DNA from: Cepaea nemoralis
Taxonomy: Eukaryota; Mollusca; Gastropoda; Stylommatophora; Helicidae
Assembly: GCA_014155875.1 (NCBI GenBank)
Contig: JACEFZ010011124.1
Coordinates: 1 to 64,000 of the forward strand
Reading direction: 5' to 3'
DNA length: 64,000 bases
Positions 46,440 through 59,014 of this stretch are shown here, in pieces. A program made the position numbers and the translations under genes. The notes beneath the pieces are model-generated. The model saw nothing but the letters and a program-made list of their open reading frames with translations, did not search any database and had not been told where the DNA came from. Position 1 is the stretch's first letter. The number at the start of each line of letters is the position of its first letter.

Positions 46440-48540
46440 AGAGTAATAAGAGTAGTAACGGATAAAAAAATAGTAAGGATATATGGAAGGCAATTAACAC
46501 CTTGACAAACAAGTATAACTTCCGAAATTCTTTACCATCAAATCATATTACATGCGACCAATTCAGAAATTTTTTTTCAAACTGACATAGACCAGTTGAA
46601 GGCTTCAATACCTAATTCTCCTTGCAACTTATCTTTATTGTCATCGTTTTGCGAGAATAGATGCTCCCGCGATATTCTTTCCGGCATACCGCTAATGACA
46701 ATCACTGAAGTATTCACTTACCTCAGTAACCTAAAAAACACAACGTCTTCTGGGTTAGATGGAATCAGCAACCGGATTCTCCGTTGTGCTGCGCCAGTGA
46801 TCTGTACATCACTAACATATGTATATAATCAGTGTCTCACCAAAGGCCACTTTCCATCAGCTCTCAAAATCGCTAAAGTGTACCCTCTTCTTAAATCTAG
46901 TTCATTGGACAATGGTCTCCCGAACAATTACAGACCCATTTCCTTACTATCATCACTATCTAAGCCACTAGAAAAACACATCCATAAAGTAACATTACAG
47001 TATTTAGTTCGCAACAAGCTTATTGTTGACAGCCAATCAGGATTTCGACCAAAATATGCTTGCCATACGGCCCTAACAAATATGATAGAAAATTGGCACC
47101 AGAATATAAACATCAACAGTCTACGTGGAACTGTGTTTATTGATTTCAAGAAAGCATTTGATATGATATACCATGTTATTTTAATTAAAAAACTTAAGAC
47201 AATGAAAATTGGCCCTAATGTAGTCACTCTAATTTCATCTTTTCTATCAAACAGAAAGCAAGTAGTATCACATAATAAATCTCTGTCTCAAACGATGTTT
47301 GACGACCTTCAATATTGGAGTACCGCAGGGCTCTATTCTTTGCCCTCTATTATTTGCCATATATATTAACGATCTACCTTTGCATCTTTCGTCGTCCTGC
47401 GATCTATTTGCAGATGACTGTACAGTGTACACAAACGCTGAAAACTATTTTATTGGAGTCGTCTTTACAATAAGAATTAAATAATGTAGTTAGGTGGAGC
47501 TATTCAAACCGTATGCAAATTAACATCACTAAAACAAAAGCAATGTTATTAACAACTAGACAAAAACTTCAAACTCTAAGCTCACGCGAATCACTTCAAC
47601 TTCACATCGATAACATGCCAGTAGAAAATGTAATTGAGCACAAACCATTAGGCCTAATCATTGATAGAAACCTAACCTTTAATTCCCACGTTCAAGCGCT
47701 CATTAAACAAACAGCGAAAAAAGTCTACCAACTCGCCAAAATTAAAAACTTCCTTGATGAGGACACAAGGAAACTATTCTATACTTCTCATATACAGACA
47801 CACTTTGACTACTGCTCTACAATCTGGGACGATTGTTCTAATTCAAACACCAAGCGACTTTACTCACTCCAGAAATAGGCCACGAGTCTAATTTATAGCA
47901 AACATTTATCTGACAATCCTAGCCTGTATAAACGCCTTCAGTTACTACCATTCCTCAAACGCCTGCTTTTCAATAAAGCTAAACTAATTCACAAAATCCT
48001 GCATCGGAATGCCCCAAATTACCTCTGGCCATTGTTTAAATATAATGCTAGACACAGTAAGCGTTTAAATATACTACACATTCCGAATCCTAGGATTGAT
48101 TTATACAAAACAAGCTTAACGTACTCTGCAGCTCAGCTGTCGAACAATCTTCCACAAGAAATCAAAGACATCATCAATCCCTATTCATATAATCGCAAAT
48201 TATTCGAACACTATCTCAATACGGATTACCTTCCCTCTTAATAATAGAGATAATAATAATAATAAAAGAACCCTAGTATAACAGCCAGTCCCCTTTTTGT
48301 AGGCCAGTATATTCCACATGGCTAATAACAAGTGTCAGACCATTATCTAATATTACTGTGTCGTGTAGTTTTGATGTTCGCATTTTGCCTATGCCTTTAT
48401 AATGCATATCTTTTATATTGTTGCTGTTCTTTGTTAGCCTTGAATGATGTTTGTATGAAATAATGTAAGAAAGAGAGTGATAGTAGGGCAGAATGTTAGA
48501 CGGGCCTGCGTGCCCAATTCTTAACCCTTTGAAATTAAAG
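46440..48540 (+). pseudogene. CR1/L2-like LINE, 5'-truncated, several frame breaks
   Basis: It begins in the linker ([20 protein letters not shown] near 46470). RT contains TSSGLDGISNRIL, NNYRPISLLSSLSKPLEK, SQSGFRPKYACHTALTN, VFIDFKKAFDMIYHVILIKK, VPQGSILCPLLFAIYINDL and FADDCTVYTN (active site near 47412). The C-terminus shows PLGLIIDRNLTFNSHV, HKILHRNAPNYLWPLF and RIDLYKTSLTYSAAQLSNNL, typical of CR1/L2 LINEs. Frame breaks lie near 46570, 47300 and 47490, and a TAG at 47876-47878. After the stop at 48241 the 3' UTR ends TGAAATTAAAGTTCTATCTA and runs into a CTAT array. Confidence 0.9.
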
Positions 48541-48541
48541 T

Positions 48542-49035
<494 letters not shown>

Positions 49036-50323
49036 TTGTGGTATGTTGGGAGGAGAATGCAGTACCCACCCTGGCCTGCCCCGTAATGAAGTCAAGCTAG
49101 AACGATGGGACTAATTTCGTCTGGAGGGGATGGGTCTTTGGAAGCCAAAGTGCCCAATATTGGCTCAGGAAATCTAGGGTGTTCCCGGGAATATTTCTGA
49201 TTTCCCTCCAAACTTAGCCTTCCCAGAAGAGGAGATACTTATCTTGCTCGTGGCCCCCACTTGCATCCATTTTTCCGTATAGGGGAAACGGTTGCAAGAA
49301 AATGTATTTGTTATTAAGCTCTCCTTTATGAATAACCTGGAACCTGGGTGCTTACAATAGTATAGTTGCTGTTTATTCGTGGTTACCCAGCCACCTGTCG
49401 TTCCAGATTCTTCAAGTATGTGATGTAGTAATGTTAACTAGACACAGATAAAGTTTTTGTCACATCACAATGTACCCGACAAAAGAAAAAGTAAAAGTAA
49501 AATCAGTTTATTGACTAATATGCTGTGGAGATAAAAGCATGTAGTGCATTTCTGAAACATGAATTACAAATCGTTACAACAATAGATAATGTTGAATGGT
49601 CCAGTAGGAATCATTTAACTCCAATGCTTCTAGATTGTAACATGTTCAGATTGTCACTTGCCTATCCACAATTCTTCCTTAACAATGTCTCTAGATTTAC
49701 ACATTTATGATGTTGAAATTTCCATGGATTTCTGTGGTTGTGAATTAAAGAAAGTCTCTACACACGTTTATGACTGGAGGTTATTATGTAAATGTTCTCA
49801 GTCCATTGAATGTGATATGCCCTTGGCAATGGTTCTTAATTTCCTTAAAGTTCAAGAGAAATCAATTCAATTCAATAACGTTGGTGGTGAGATGGTACTG
49901 GGTCTGACATGCTGGCTTTTGGAAAGACACCTAGATAACACTGAGCACTAGATTCTCTGGGAGTTACTAGGGTGGTAGCACCTCGGTGAATTGTTTTGCT
50001 TCAAGATGAGAATATATAAATCACTTGAAAGAACATATTCTGGGTAACTGTCTACTTGACGCATTGCAAGAATCCTTAATTTCCTCTCCAACTGATCATT
50101 GGCATTGGTTCTGGTTCAGTCCCTCCTTTACTCAACAGTCTGTCCATCCATCTAGTATTATCTTATCGACCTTGATCTTCAATAGTCTGCTATAATCTGT
50201 AGTAATATGAAGGAATCTGCGCTAGATCTGCAATGATCTGTGACAGATCTGTGATAAATCTGCGATAATCTGCAAACACCGTCTTCCTCACCTGACGTGA
50301 ATGAACACGGTGATCCTATTTAT
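49036..50323. other. No recognised gene; one 97-codon frame
   Basis: The frame at 49658-49951 (MPIHNSSLTMSLDLHIYD...) has no motif I recognise and no start context; I do not call it. Short GATCTG-like repeats occur at 50215-50275. Confidence 0.35.
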
Positions 50324-50335
50324 ATTTGTTCAACT

Positions 50336-53300
50336 TCTTCTACTTTCGTTCGCTTGAAATATGTCTATAACTGCAATGCCGTCTCTTGTATGAATTGAAC
50401 TGTCTTTTTCAGTGCACACAGCGGTCCATAGAGTTTATCTTCCACTGTCGTCGCTCTAGGCCAGAAGGTTTGCCTAGATATGTTATATTTTGGGCAGTCT
50501 TGGAGTATGTGCTCTGCTGTCTGCGACGCCAATCCTCATGTGCACATGGCTGTTTCACCAATCTTGAATTTTGTATACATGTGGTTGCGTAATCTATTGT
50601 GCCCTGTTCTGAGGCGCAGAATAATGACTTGTTCTGGTCTGTCCATAACGTGGTAGTCATCTTGAGCAGGTTTTGGTGGCTTTCTGACTGATTTGATCAT
50701 TCTTTTCTTTTGGTGGTTTGTAACGGGCACATCAGGCTGTTTTTCTTTGGCTCCTTCCTTAGCCAATTGATCAGCTCTGTCATTTCCGGGTACTCCACAG
50801 TGGGATGGTATCCACTGTATGGTGACCTTATGTTGACTGCTAAGTTCAGAAATTAGTGTCCTGAGTACTGGCAATTTCCCAGACAGGAGCGCCTCGAGTA
50901 CTGATTTTGCATCTGTCAATAGCACCACAGGTTGTGTACCATTGCTGGTATTTAGTAATTTCTCTGTTGCTATCTTGATTGTCCTCAATTTCAGCATCGT
51001 AGTTATGGCAGTACTTTCCTGTCGGTACTCTATACTATTTGGGTATTCTATGTACACTCCCGCTCCTCCATTTCGAACAGCATTTTGTGCTGACCCATCT
51101 GTGTAGACTCGGATCCAGAGGTCCTGTGGGTATTCTTCATCAAGGAAGCTGAGAGTGGCTGTTCTGCGCTGCACACTGTTCTGTTCTTCCTTGTCAAATA
51201 TTCCTCTCACTTTTGTCTGGATTTGTAATGATAGTCTATGCTCATCTTTCCATGGAGTTCGCTCTGGAATAGTTGTTAGGGAGATACCAACTGTGGGCAG
51301 ATCGGTGGTTTCTCTGCAGAGTCGTTTGGCCTGGTGGATAAAACTACTTCTTTTCAACCGCCCCATAACTAGGTTTTCAAATCTGTTCTTCATAGGGTGG
51401 CCTGGCAAGCTGAGGAACTTTTCTGCTTGTATTAGCGTTTTCGTATCTCTGCGCTCACTCAGTGCTTGTGTCCTCCCCATCTTCTCCATTTCCACTATAG
51501 GGGTTGATCTCATCCCTCCTGTGGTGACTCTAAGTGCTTGATTTTGCACTTTGTCCAGCTCTTGTAGTGTGGTTTTTGATGCCGAACACCACGCAGTTGA
51601 CCCGTATTCCAGGTGTGGTCGTATGCTCTGTTGATAAACTTTGCTAAGTATTTTCCCACTGGCTCCCCATGTGGTTCCACTTAGCTTTCTCAGGATGGCT
51701 ATTTTCCTTCTGGCTTTTGCTACTGCTTTGTTGATGTGCTTTCTCCATGTCAGCCTGCCATCAAATGTTACTCCAAGGTATGTTGGTTCTTTATCTTCTC
51801 TTAGGGGTGTTCCATTTATCTGGATGGTCCCTGCCTTTTGTTTTGGAGAGAGGGTAAATAGGGTGGTGCTGCACTTGTCAGTGTTTATGCTGACACACCA
51901 TCTATTTGCCCATGCAACAAATGTGTCTACAGCTCTTTGTAGTAATCTGGTGGCCACTGATGCATGTTCATTTGTGCTCCATAGAACCAGGTCATCGGCG
52001 TACATTGCCGCTTTAATTCCATGCGGTAGATTAGCAACGAGATCATTGATGAAGATTAGAAAAAGTGTGGGGGACAAGACTCCGCCCTGGGGAACACCAT
52101 GACGCAGTAGTACTTTCTTGCTCTTTAGTCCGTCTATCTGTACTCGGGCTCTTCTGTTGTGCAAGTATGCTTTCACCCATTTGTACATTCTTCCATTGAC
52201 TTTGCAGTTTCTCAGTTTATTCATCAGACCTTCTTTCCAGACTTTGTCAAAGGCTTTCTTCAAATCTATCCATGCCGCAAGCACCAGCTTCTTCTCTTGG
52301 AATGCATCCTCAATTTCTTGAGAGAGGTAGGTTGTCTGATCTTCCGTAGAGTAGCACTGCCTAAAGCCAGCCTGCTGTTTTTACTTTCAATGTACCACTG
52401 CAGTCTGTGATTGATGATGCGCTCCAGTGTTTTGCAGAGACAGCTGGTGAGGCTAATTGGTCTGTAGCTAGAGGCAATGGAACTATCTTTCCCTGATTTT
52501 AGGAGGGGTATCATGATTGCTTCTCTCCAGGCTTGTGGAACACTGCCTAAGGTCCAACTATTATTGAAGATCTGCAACAGCTTTGCTTTGGCCTCTGTTC
52601 CTAGGTTCCTGATCATTTCATTGGAGATACCATCAGCTCCTGGTGACTTTCTCATTTTCAGTTTTGATATGGCTAGCTCCAGTTCGCTGATTGTGATGGG
52701 TGCCTCCAGAACCTCATGTACTATTTCCTTCTGTCCTGTATGTTGCCGTTTCTCTCGAATCTCTTGTTGTTTCTCTGGACTAATTTTGATATTGTTATCT
52801 TGTGCGAATGAGTCCGCAAAATGGTCAGCTGCTTGCTTTCTTGTTAACATGTTTCCATCTTTATGTAGTGCAATTTTTGAGTTTCTCCCTGTGCCCTCAT
52901 CGTTAAGTTGTTTTATTAGCTTCCATAATTTCCTTGTGTCTCTTTCAAAGTTCAGAGACTCTGTTTTTTCCTGCCAGCTTTTCCGTCTAGCCTGCAGCTT
53001 GGCCCTTTGAAATTTGGCTTTTGCATGCTGGAATTTATTGTGGTGCTCTTGGCTGGGTGTGGCCTCTGCTTGCTTTCTACATACTTCCACATCATTATGC
53101 AACTGTTCCAGTTCACTACTCCAGTAGGGTTTATATTGTTTACGGGCTCCTCTTGGTACTGTTTCTCGCGCTGCCTGTAGTATGCATTTCCCAAACTCTT
53201 CAACTACTTTATTTATGTCTTTCTCAGTGTTCAGGTTTCTAACCAGTATGCTGGTGCGATTCTTGTACATTGCCCAGTCTGCTTTCTTGTAGTTCCACCT

Positions 53301-54516
53301 CGAGAGGGTGCTGCTTTCACTTACAAGCTCATTTTCTACAGTTAGAAAGACTGGCCGATGGTCGCTGCCACCAAGTTGTTTCCCAACAATTCGTGTAATG
53401 TTCCACTCCAGGTCTGGTGAATGAAAAGCCAGGTCAGGTGTAGTTGTAGAGTGCCATGATCTCGAGTAGAAAGTATGTGGGTCGGACGGCTTGTTAACCA
53501 AGATGAATCTATTCTCATCCTGCCAGTCTTCCAGTCTCTCTCCTCTCTGGTCCATGTGATCATAGCCCCAACTCTGCGAGTGGCTGTTGAAATCGCCACA
53601 CACAATCATTTTTTCTGTTAATGGTAGTGTGTCCAGTGCCTGTGGGCGGTCACTTGGACAGTAGTAATTGATCAGATGTAGGTCTGTATAGCCTGTTTTA
53701 AGTTTAAGTGTCTGATACTCAGCCCCTTCCATATAGACTTCGATTTGGGAAGCAGTGATGTTATTTTTTACAAGGGTAAGTATCCCACCTTTTCGCCTGT
53801 CCTTTCGGTCAGATCGGTAACACTGGTAGCCTCTGATTTTGAAGGCTATATTTTCGTTGAGGTGAGTTTCTTGCAAGCAACATATGCTTACTTTTTCTTG
53901 GTCCAGGATGTTTTCTAATTCTATTTTTTTGTTGCTGACTCCCTCCGCATTCCAGTGCATTATTTTAAGTCTTTGTTTAGTATGGCCAGCCGTTCTATTC
54001 TCATGTCCCCTGGCTCCACAGGACATCTGAGAAGGACCTCTAGTAGTTGTGGCTGGACCTTTTCGAGACATAGGGCCCGGCACTGCACCTGCCTGGGGGT
54101 CCAAAGCAGGGCGAGCACCATAACTTTTAGCAGCAGTCGACATATTCCATTTTGCGTAATTGCGTGGCATCCTGATTTCTGTGGTGCGCCTCCTGGCTGG
54201 TTGCCTCCGTCTTCAGCACCTTTCCTTTGCTAGAGCAGACTGTGGTCTCACTCGAGTTTAGATGTGTACACAAGCACACACGTGTCTGCACATGCATGTA
54301 TGTGTATACACATCTAGAGCACACTGGTTATTTTCCGGCGCCAGATAATCGCCGTAGCCCCTTCTCCTGTAAGTAGAAACAGTTCCACCGCGTGAAGGCC
54401 AGGAGTTGGACTTTTGCTGCATAGGTTATGTATTCACGAGCCATTGGGGTATTTAAGCAATGTTGGGCGCTCACCCCAACACTGCACCCCGGCTACATAC
54501 AACAACATTTGGAACC
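50336..54516 (-). mobile_element. Full-length 4.2-kb LINE, inverted copy
   Basis: Imperfect 12-bp target duplications ATTTGTTCAACT (50324-50335) and ATTTGCTCAACT (54517-54528) bound it. The 5' end on the minus strand is GGTTCCAAATG, the same as the copy at 24683, and the 3' end has CAAGCGAACGAAAG followed by an A/GAA-rich tail. Both copies are about 4.18-4.20 kb. Coding lesions differ between copies. The two are 21 kb apart and head in opposite directions. Confidence 0.93.
50380..54170 (-). pseudogene. LINE polyprotein: APE endonuclease, RT, RNase H (inverted copy, broken)
   Basis: From MPRNYAKWNMS at 54170 one frame runs through the endonuclease (HWNAEGVSNKK, CCLQETHLNE, VCGDFNSHSQSW, GGSDHRPVF) and into RT to 52380. 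There a 13-base deletion shifts frame. The RT continues (AAWIDLKKAFDKVWKEGL, HGVPQGGVLSPTLF, YADDLVLW) into RNase H (VYTDGSAQNAV). A further 13-base deletion near 51035 and a one-base gain near 50985 replace the conserved Glu segment by unrelated residues, so RNase H is damaged. A TGT to TGA change at 50536-50538 stops the frame in the zinc-knuckle end. The endonuclease start is intact here but broken in the plus copy. Confidence 0.9.
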
Positions 54517-54529
54517 ATTTGCTCAACTG

Positions 54530-55145
54530 ATAATGGTTCTCCAGTTGACAAGAATGAAAAGGGCTACAGATAGAAGTGATAGAAAGTAGAAGATTCAAGA
54601 AGTACCTACAAGTTGAGAGCTACAGTGTCTCTTCTTTGTACTGGTATCAGGCATCTTTCAATTCATCTGGCAAGCTACATCTTCTTTTGCTCTTGTACAT
54701 CGTGATCTGTTTGGGGCTGATGTTCTCACAGAGGCCCAGATACAAGAGAATGACAAGCTAAGAGGTGAGGGATGGGAGGGTCATGAAGGAATGCACACAG
54801 CAAGATCTGATCCTGATCCGCAATGGGTACAGAACAGGGTGATGATGCATATCAATTCATATAAACTCATGTTACCAATCAGTGCTGCCTCAGATGGTTA
54901 GTCTGCCTAGTTACAATTCCTGGTTTCTCTTTCTTACTTCATCTGTCATTTCCTTTACTTACTTTTACAGACAGGGGTGCAATATTACTAATGATATTCC
55001 CCAGGCTGGTTAGTAGTGATAATGCATGGAAACAAAAGATGCATATCTTCCTTTACTTACTTTTTCAAACAGGGAGATGATTTAATAAATAACATTCCAC
55101 ATGTTGAATAAAAGCAATAATGTAAGGAAGCATATAATATATAAT
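54530..55145. other. No gene seen
   Basis: No motif-bearing frame. A weak internal similarity (CCTTTACTTACTTTT near 54951 and 55052) may reflect a small duplication. Confidence 0.4.
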
Positions 55146-55260
<115 letters not shown>

Positions 55261-55410
55261 GTAGCAAGTATTGTCCCTTGATATAACTTTGCTGTTAAGT
55301 CCTCTTAATTATACGTCTTTCCTTTTAAAACTGTTTTACTAAGTACAAAACTTTTTAAAACCACATAACTATGTCAGTTGGCTCGGCGGGAATGAGAAAA
55401 ACATCTGTAC

Positions 55411-55496
55411 AAAATTTCATCTCAATCGGATGGACCATTCGGAAGCGCATAAAGGACACACACACGCGCGCGCGCGCACACACACACACACACACA

Positions 55497-55528
<32 letters not shown>

Positions 55529-55548
55529 CACACACAAACAGACATTGT

Positions 55549-55647
<99 letters not shown>

Positions 55648-55719
55648 GAGTGTATGTTTGTTTGTTTGTGGGTATTGGATGCGTTCGATAACGGTACATC
55701 CGATTGAGATGAAATTTTC
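55411..55719. repeat. 21-bp inverted repeat around CA and TA arrays
   Basis: 55411-55431 (AAAATTTCATCTCAATCGG...) and 55698-55719 are perfect inverted copies over 21 bases, with weaker pairing beyond. Between them lie CA/GC runs (55455-55535) and about 43 TA units (55556-55641). Similar AATTTCAT.TCAATCGG sequences are common near the ends of non-autonomous mobile elements. Frames over this region are artefacts. Confidence 0.88.
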
Positions 55720-56099
55720 TACACGTCTTCCTTTCATTCATTTGCAACCGACTATAATAATTTCTTAATGTAAAATCTTCGACTTATTTAATAACATTTA
55801 CTTTTCCATCTTCATTATATAATGTCTATATAGCAGGGGGACTTCACTCTAGAAAAGTTATTTCAAGGGGCATAACTTTTAATAACATTTCTGTATACTT
55901 TATAGTCATATTGTTGGACTTACTTGCACTATTGTTAAACTTTTTGTCTATAGTTATTTTCAGGCATATGAGTTATAATAAATAATGATATAATCTTTAA
56001 GGCATTTTCAAAGTTTTCATAAAAATAATGCATAATGCATAACATTGTAACCCATCTTTTTCTACAGTTTTCATTGAATGGTGTGTGGAAGGACATTCT

Positions 56100-56546
56100 T
56101 TTAAGTTACTGTGCGCCAAGAGCTGGGCGAAACCAAGCCGGTCAGACAGATAGACAGACAGACAGTCGGGAACGGGAGAGCTTATATGACTACTTATATG
56201 AATTAAATTAGATGCTCCCCACCAGGGACTGGGTGAAGCCGGGCCGGGACAGAAGACAGACAGTCGGGAACGGGAGAGCTTATATGACTACGTATATGAA
56301 TTAAATTAGATGCTCCTCACCAGGGACTGGGTGAAGCCGGGCCGGGACAGAGAGACAGACAGACAGATAGTCGGGAACGGGAGAGCTTATATGACTACTT
56401 ATATGAATTAAATGAGATGCTCCCCACCAGGGACTGGATGAAGCCGGGCCGGGTCAGCCAGCCAGACAGACAAACAAGCAGACAGACAGACTGATGGATA
56501 GATAGATCCCCTCCAGGGCCTGGGCGAAGCCGGGCCGGGTCAGCTA

Positions 56547-56548
<2 letters not shown>
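56100..56548 (+). repeat. Tandem Helitron-like 3' ends (about 98-107 bp units)
   Basis: The unit AGTCGGGAACGGGAGAGCTT ... GACTGGGTGAAGCCGGGCCGGG recurs with starts at 56164, 56262 and 56369. A final partial unit ends CCGGGCCGGGTCAGCTAGT at 56548. A GC-rich hairpin-capable stretch ending in CTAG next to T is the look of a Helitron 3' terminus. Several GACA runs separate the units. No Rep/helicase gene is present, so it would be non-autonomous; the assignment is tentative. Confidence 0.55.

Positions 56549-56643
<95 letters not shown>
56549..56643. repeat. (TA)n microsatellite
   Basis: About 46 TA units separate the Helitron-like end from the 3' end of the next LINE. Confidence 0.98.
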
Positions 56644-56645
<2 letters not shown>

Positions 56646-56711
56646 CATCATCATTGGCACCTTGCCGTCTTGACAGACGATAGTTTGTGCTTTAAAAAGG
56701 CATAATAACTT

Positions 56712-57599
56712 TTAACTATGGCGGTAGCGAGTGTGACTGATAAGGCCAATTTGCGCTGTAAATGTCCGTTCACAGTGGGTGCATGTGAACACGTGGTCAT
56801 TTCCACCATCATGCACCATCTTACGTCTCAAACGCTTGGTGTGTGACTTATCTGCAATAATTTTCTCCTTTGACTTTATTCCATTTCTGATATTTGCCCT
56901 CCATGCAACACGTTCAGCGGCGACTTGCTCCCAATGTGCATTATCAATGCCTGTATCAATCATGTCCCGCTTACACACATCTTTGTATCGTAGTAGAGGC
57001 CGACCCTGATATCTCTTACCCATCTGTAATTCACCAGAAAAGATGTCCTTTGGTATTCTACCATCATCCATCCTCCTAAGATGTCCTATCCATCTAAGTC
57101 TACGAAGACTGAGCATGGAATAAACTGTCACACAACCTGATCTTTCCAATACTTCAGTATTTGTGATTTTGTCTTGCCACTTAATACCAAGAATTCTTCG
57201 CAGACACCGCATATGAAAGCTGTTTAAACGTTTCTCTTGGTGTGAGTAAGTTGTCCAGGTTTCACTGCCATAAAGAAGAGTACTAAGGACACAGGCTTGA
57301 TAGACAAGGACTTTTGTTTTGGCAGTAAGCTTCCTGTTCTCCCGGACTCTTTTTCTTAACCTGTTCATTGTTGTTGCTGCCTTACCAATCCGGATGTTGA
57401 TTTCCTGATCTAGGGATAATTTGCTATTTACCACTGATCCTAGATATGTAAAATGGTCTACCATCTCTAGTTCAGCGTCGTCAATAAAGATTGATGGTAC
57501 CCTATGTGTACCTTGTGACATAATCTGTGTCTTCTTTTTGCTAATTGTTAAACCAAATTCAGAACAAGCATTGGAGAATGCAGATTCCCCATTGAACAT
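56712..57599 (-). pseudogene. LINE C-terminal frame with C2H2 finger
   Basis: It opens after the frameshift with SEFGLTISKKKTQIMSQG, then HFTYLGSVVNSKLSLDQEI, LSTLLYGSETWTTYSHQEKR, IKWQDKITNTEVL and RWIGHLRRMDDGRIPKDIF. The end is a zinc finger CTHCERTFTAQIGLISHTRY with final His residues, 295 codons in all. The overlap with the RT frame at 57548-57599 marks a one-base shift. The finger may bind nucleic acid during target-primed reverse transcription; that role is inference. The first Met is inside the RT thumb and is not a true start. Confidence 0.88.
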
Positions 57600-58891
57600 T
57601 GCAATTCTTCCTCAGAGTGGGTCGTAACTGTAGCATCATCTGCAAAAAGCAACTCTCTGATCAGTACCCTCCTAATTTTGGTCTTGGCATTCAATCTCTG
57701 AGCATTGTAGAGGCCGCCATCTGAGCGTGAGTGAATGTATATACCACCATCCTGATCACGAAAGGCATATTTCAGTAGAAGTGAAAAGTATATTCCAAAG
57801 AGGGTGGGAGCTAGTACACAACCTTGCTTAACTCCACTCTTGATTTCAAACTCTTCAGAAGTTGCACCATCAAACTTGATTATACCCTTCATGCCTGTGT
57901 GGAACGATTCCACAATGGACAGAAGAGTTGGTGGGCAGCCAATCTTCTTTAGTGCCTTGAACAGACCCTCACGACTGACCAAATCAAATGCCTTTGTGAG
58001 GTCGATGAAGGCAATAAACAGTGGTTGATTCTGTTCACGGCATTTTTCTTGCATTTGTCTCAATGAGAATATCATATCAATGGTAGACCGGTTCTGTCGA
58101 AAGCCACACTGTGATTCGGGGTAGACTTGATCTCCTAGGACTTGAAGTCTGCGCAGAACAATTCTGGCAAATACTTTTCCAACAATACACAGAAGTGAGA
58201 TACCCCTATAGTTGTTGCAGTCGCTCCGATCGCCCTTGTTCTTGTACAGTGTTATGATGCTTGAATCTTTGAAATCCTGTGGGACTTGTCCTTCTCGCCA
58301 GCATAGCTCTATTAGCTGGTGGATCTGTAGAGTGAGTGTGTCTTGCCCACTCCTGATAACCTCTATTGGAATCCCATCCTTACCTGGAGCCTTGCCAGAT
58401 GCAAGTTCATTTATAGCACACTTAACTTCTGTTATGGTGGGAAGTGTGTCCAGGTGGTCAAGAGTTGGTAGAGCCTCTATGGCGTTGAGGGCATCATCCG
58501 CTAGTTTGGTCTCACTTGAGTAAAGCTCCAAATAGTGCTCTACCCATCTGTCCATCTGCTGTTTCTTATCAGTTATGATTTCTCCAGTCAAGGTTTTCAA
58601 TGGTGCACTTCTTTTGATCATTGGACCACATGCTTTCTTTATTCCTTCATACATGCTTCTGATGTTTCCCTTATCACTTGCGATTTGAATGGACTCACAT
58701 AACTTGATCCAATAATCATTTGCACACTGCCTGGCAGCCTTTTGCACATCCTTCCTAGCTTGCTTTAGCTCACTCAGAGTGTTACGCGTTGGTCTTTCCT
58801 TGTTTCTTAAGAGAGCTATCTTCTTCTTATCAATCAAGGGCTGCAGAGTCTGGCTGTTTGCCGCAAACCAGTCCTGCCTCTTATGATCCAC
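57548..58891 (-). pseudogene. LINE linker and reverse transcriptase frame
   Basis: The linker begins MDHKRQDWFAANSQTLQPLI and is Lys/Arg-rich (residues about 25-80). RT motifs are SGKAPGKDGIPIEVI, DCNNYRGISLLCIVGKVFAR, SQCGFRQNRSTIDMIFSLRQ, IAFIDLTKAFDLVSREGLF, SGVKQGCVLAPTLFGIYFSL and the active site FADDATV (about 57630). The frame is open for 447 codons, then lost at 57590. It is broken from the endonuclease frame by a stop/frameshift in 58892-59014. Confidence 0.9.
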
Positions 58892-59014
58892 AGTGCCGTA
58901 AACCCTTACGGCAGTTTTATAAAGAGTTTCCTTAAGTTGACCCCACTTTTCATTTACTGTACAATTTTCTGGTGTATCAGTGAAAGCGTCTTCAAGTTGC
59001 TATTAAAACTGAAA

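Noticed and set aside
49658..49951. 97-codon frame as a host gene
   Set aside because: No motif, no start context, no splice structure; length is within chance for this composition.
50409..54233. Plus-strand frames over the inverted LINE (for example 51155-51541, 51641-52102, 52477-53010)
   Set aside because: They are antisense to well-supported endonuclease, RT and RNase H coding, and the same antisense frames recur over the plus copy.
55355..55768. Frames of alternating Ile-Tyr or His-Thr on both strands
   Set aside because: They are TA and CA microsatellites.
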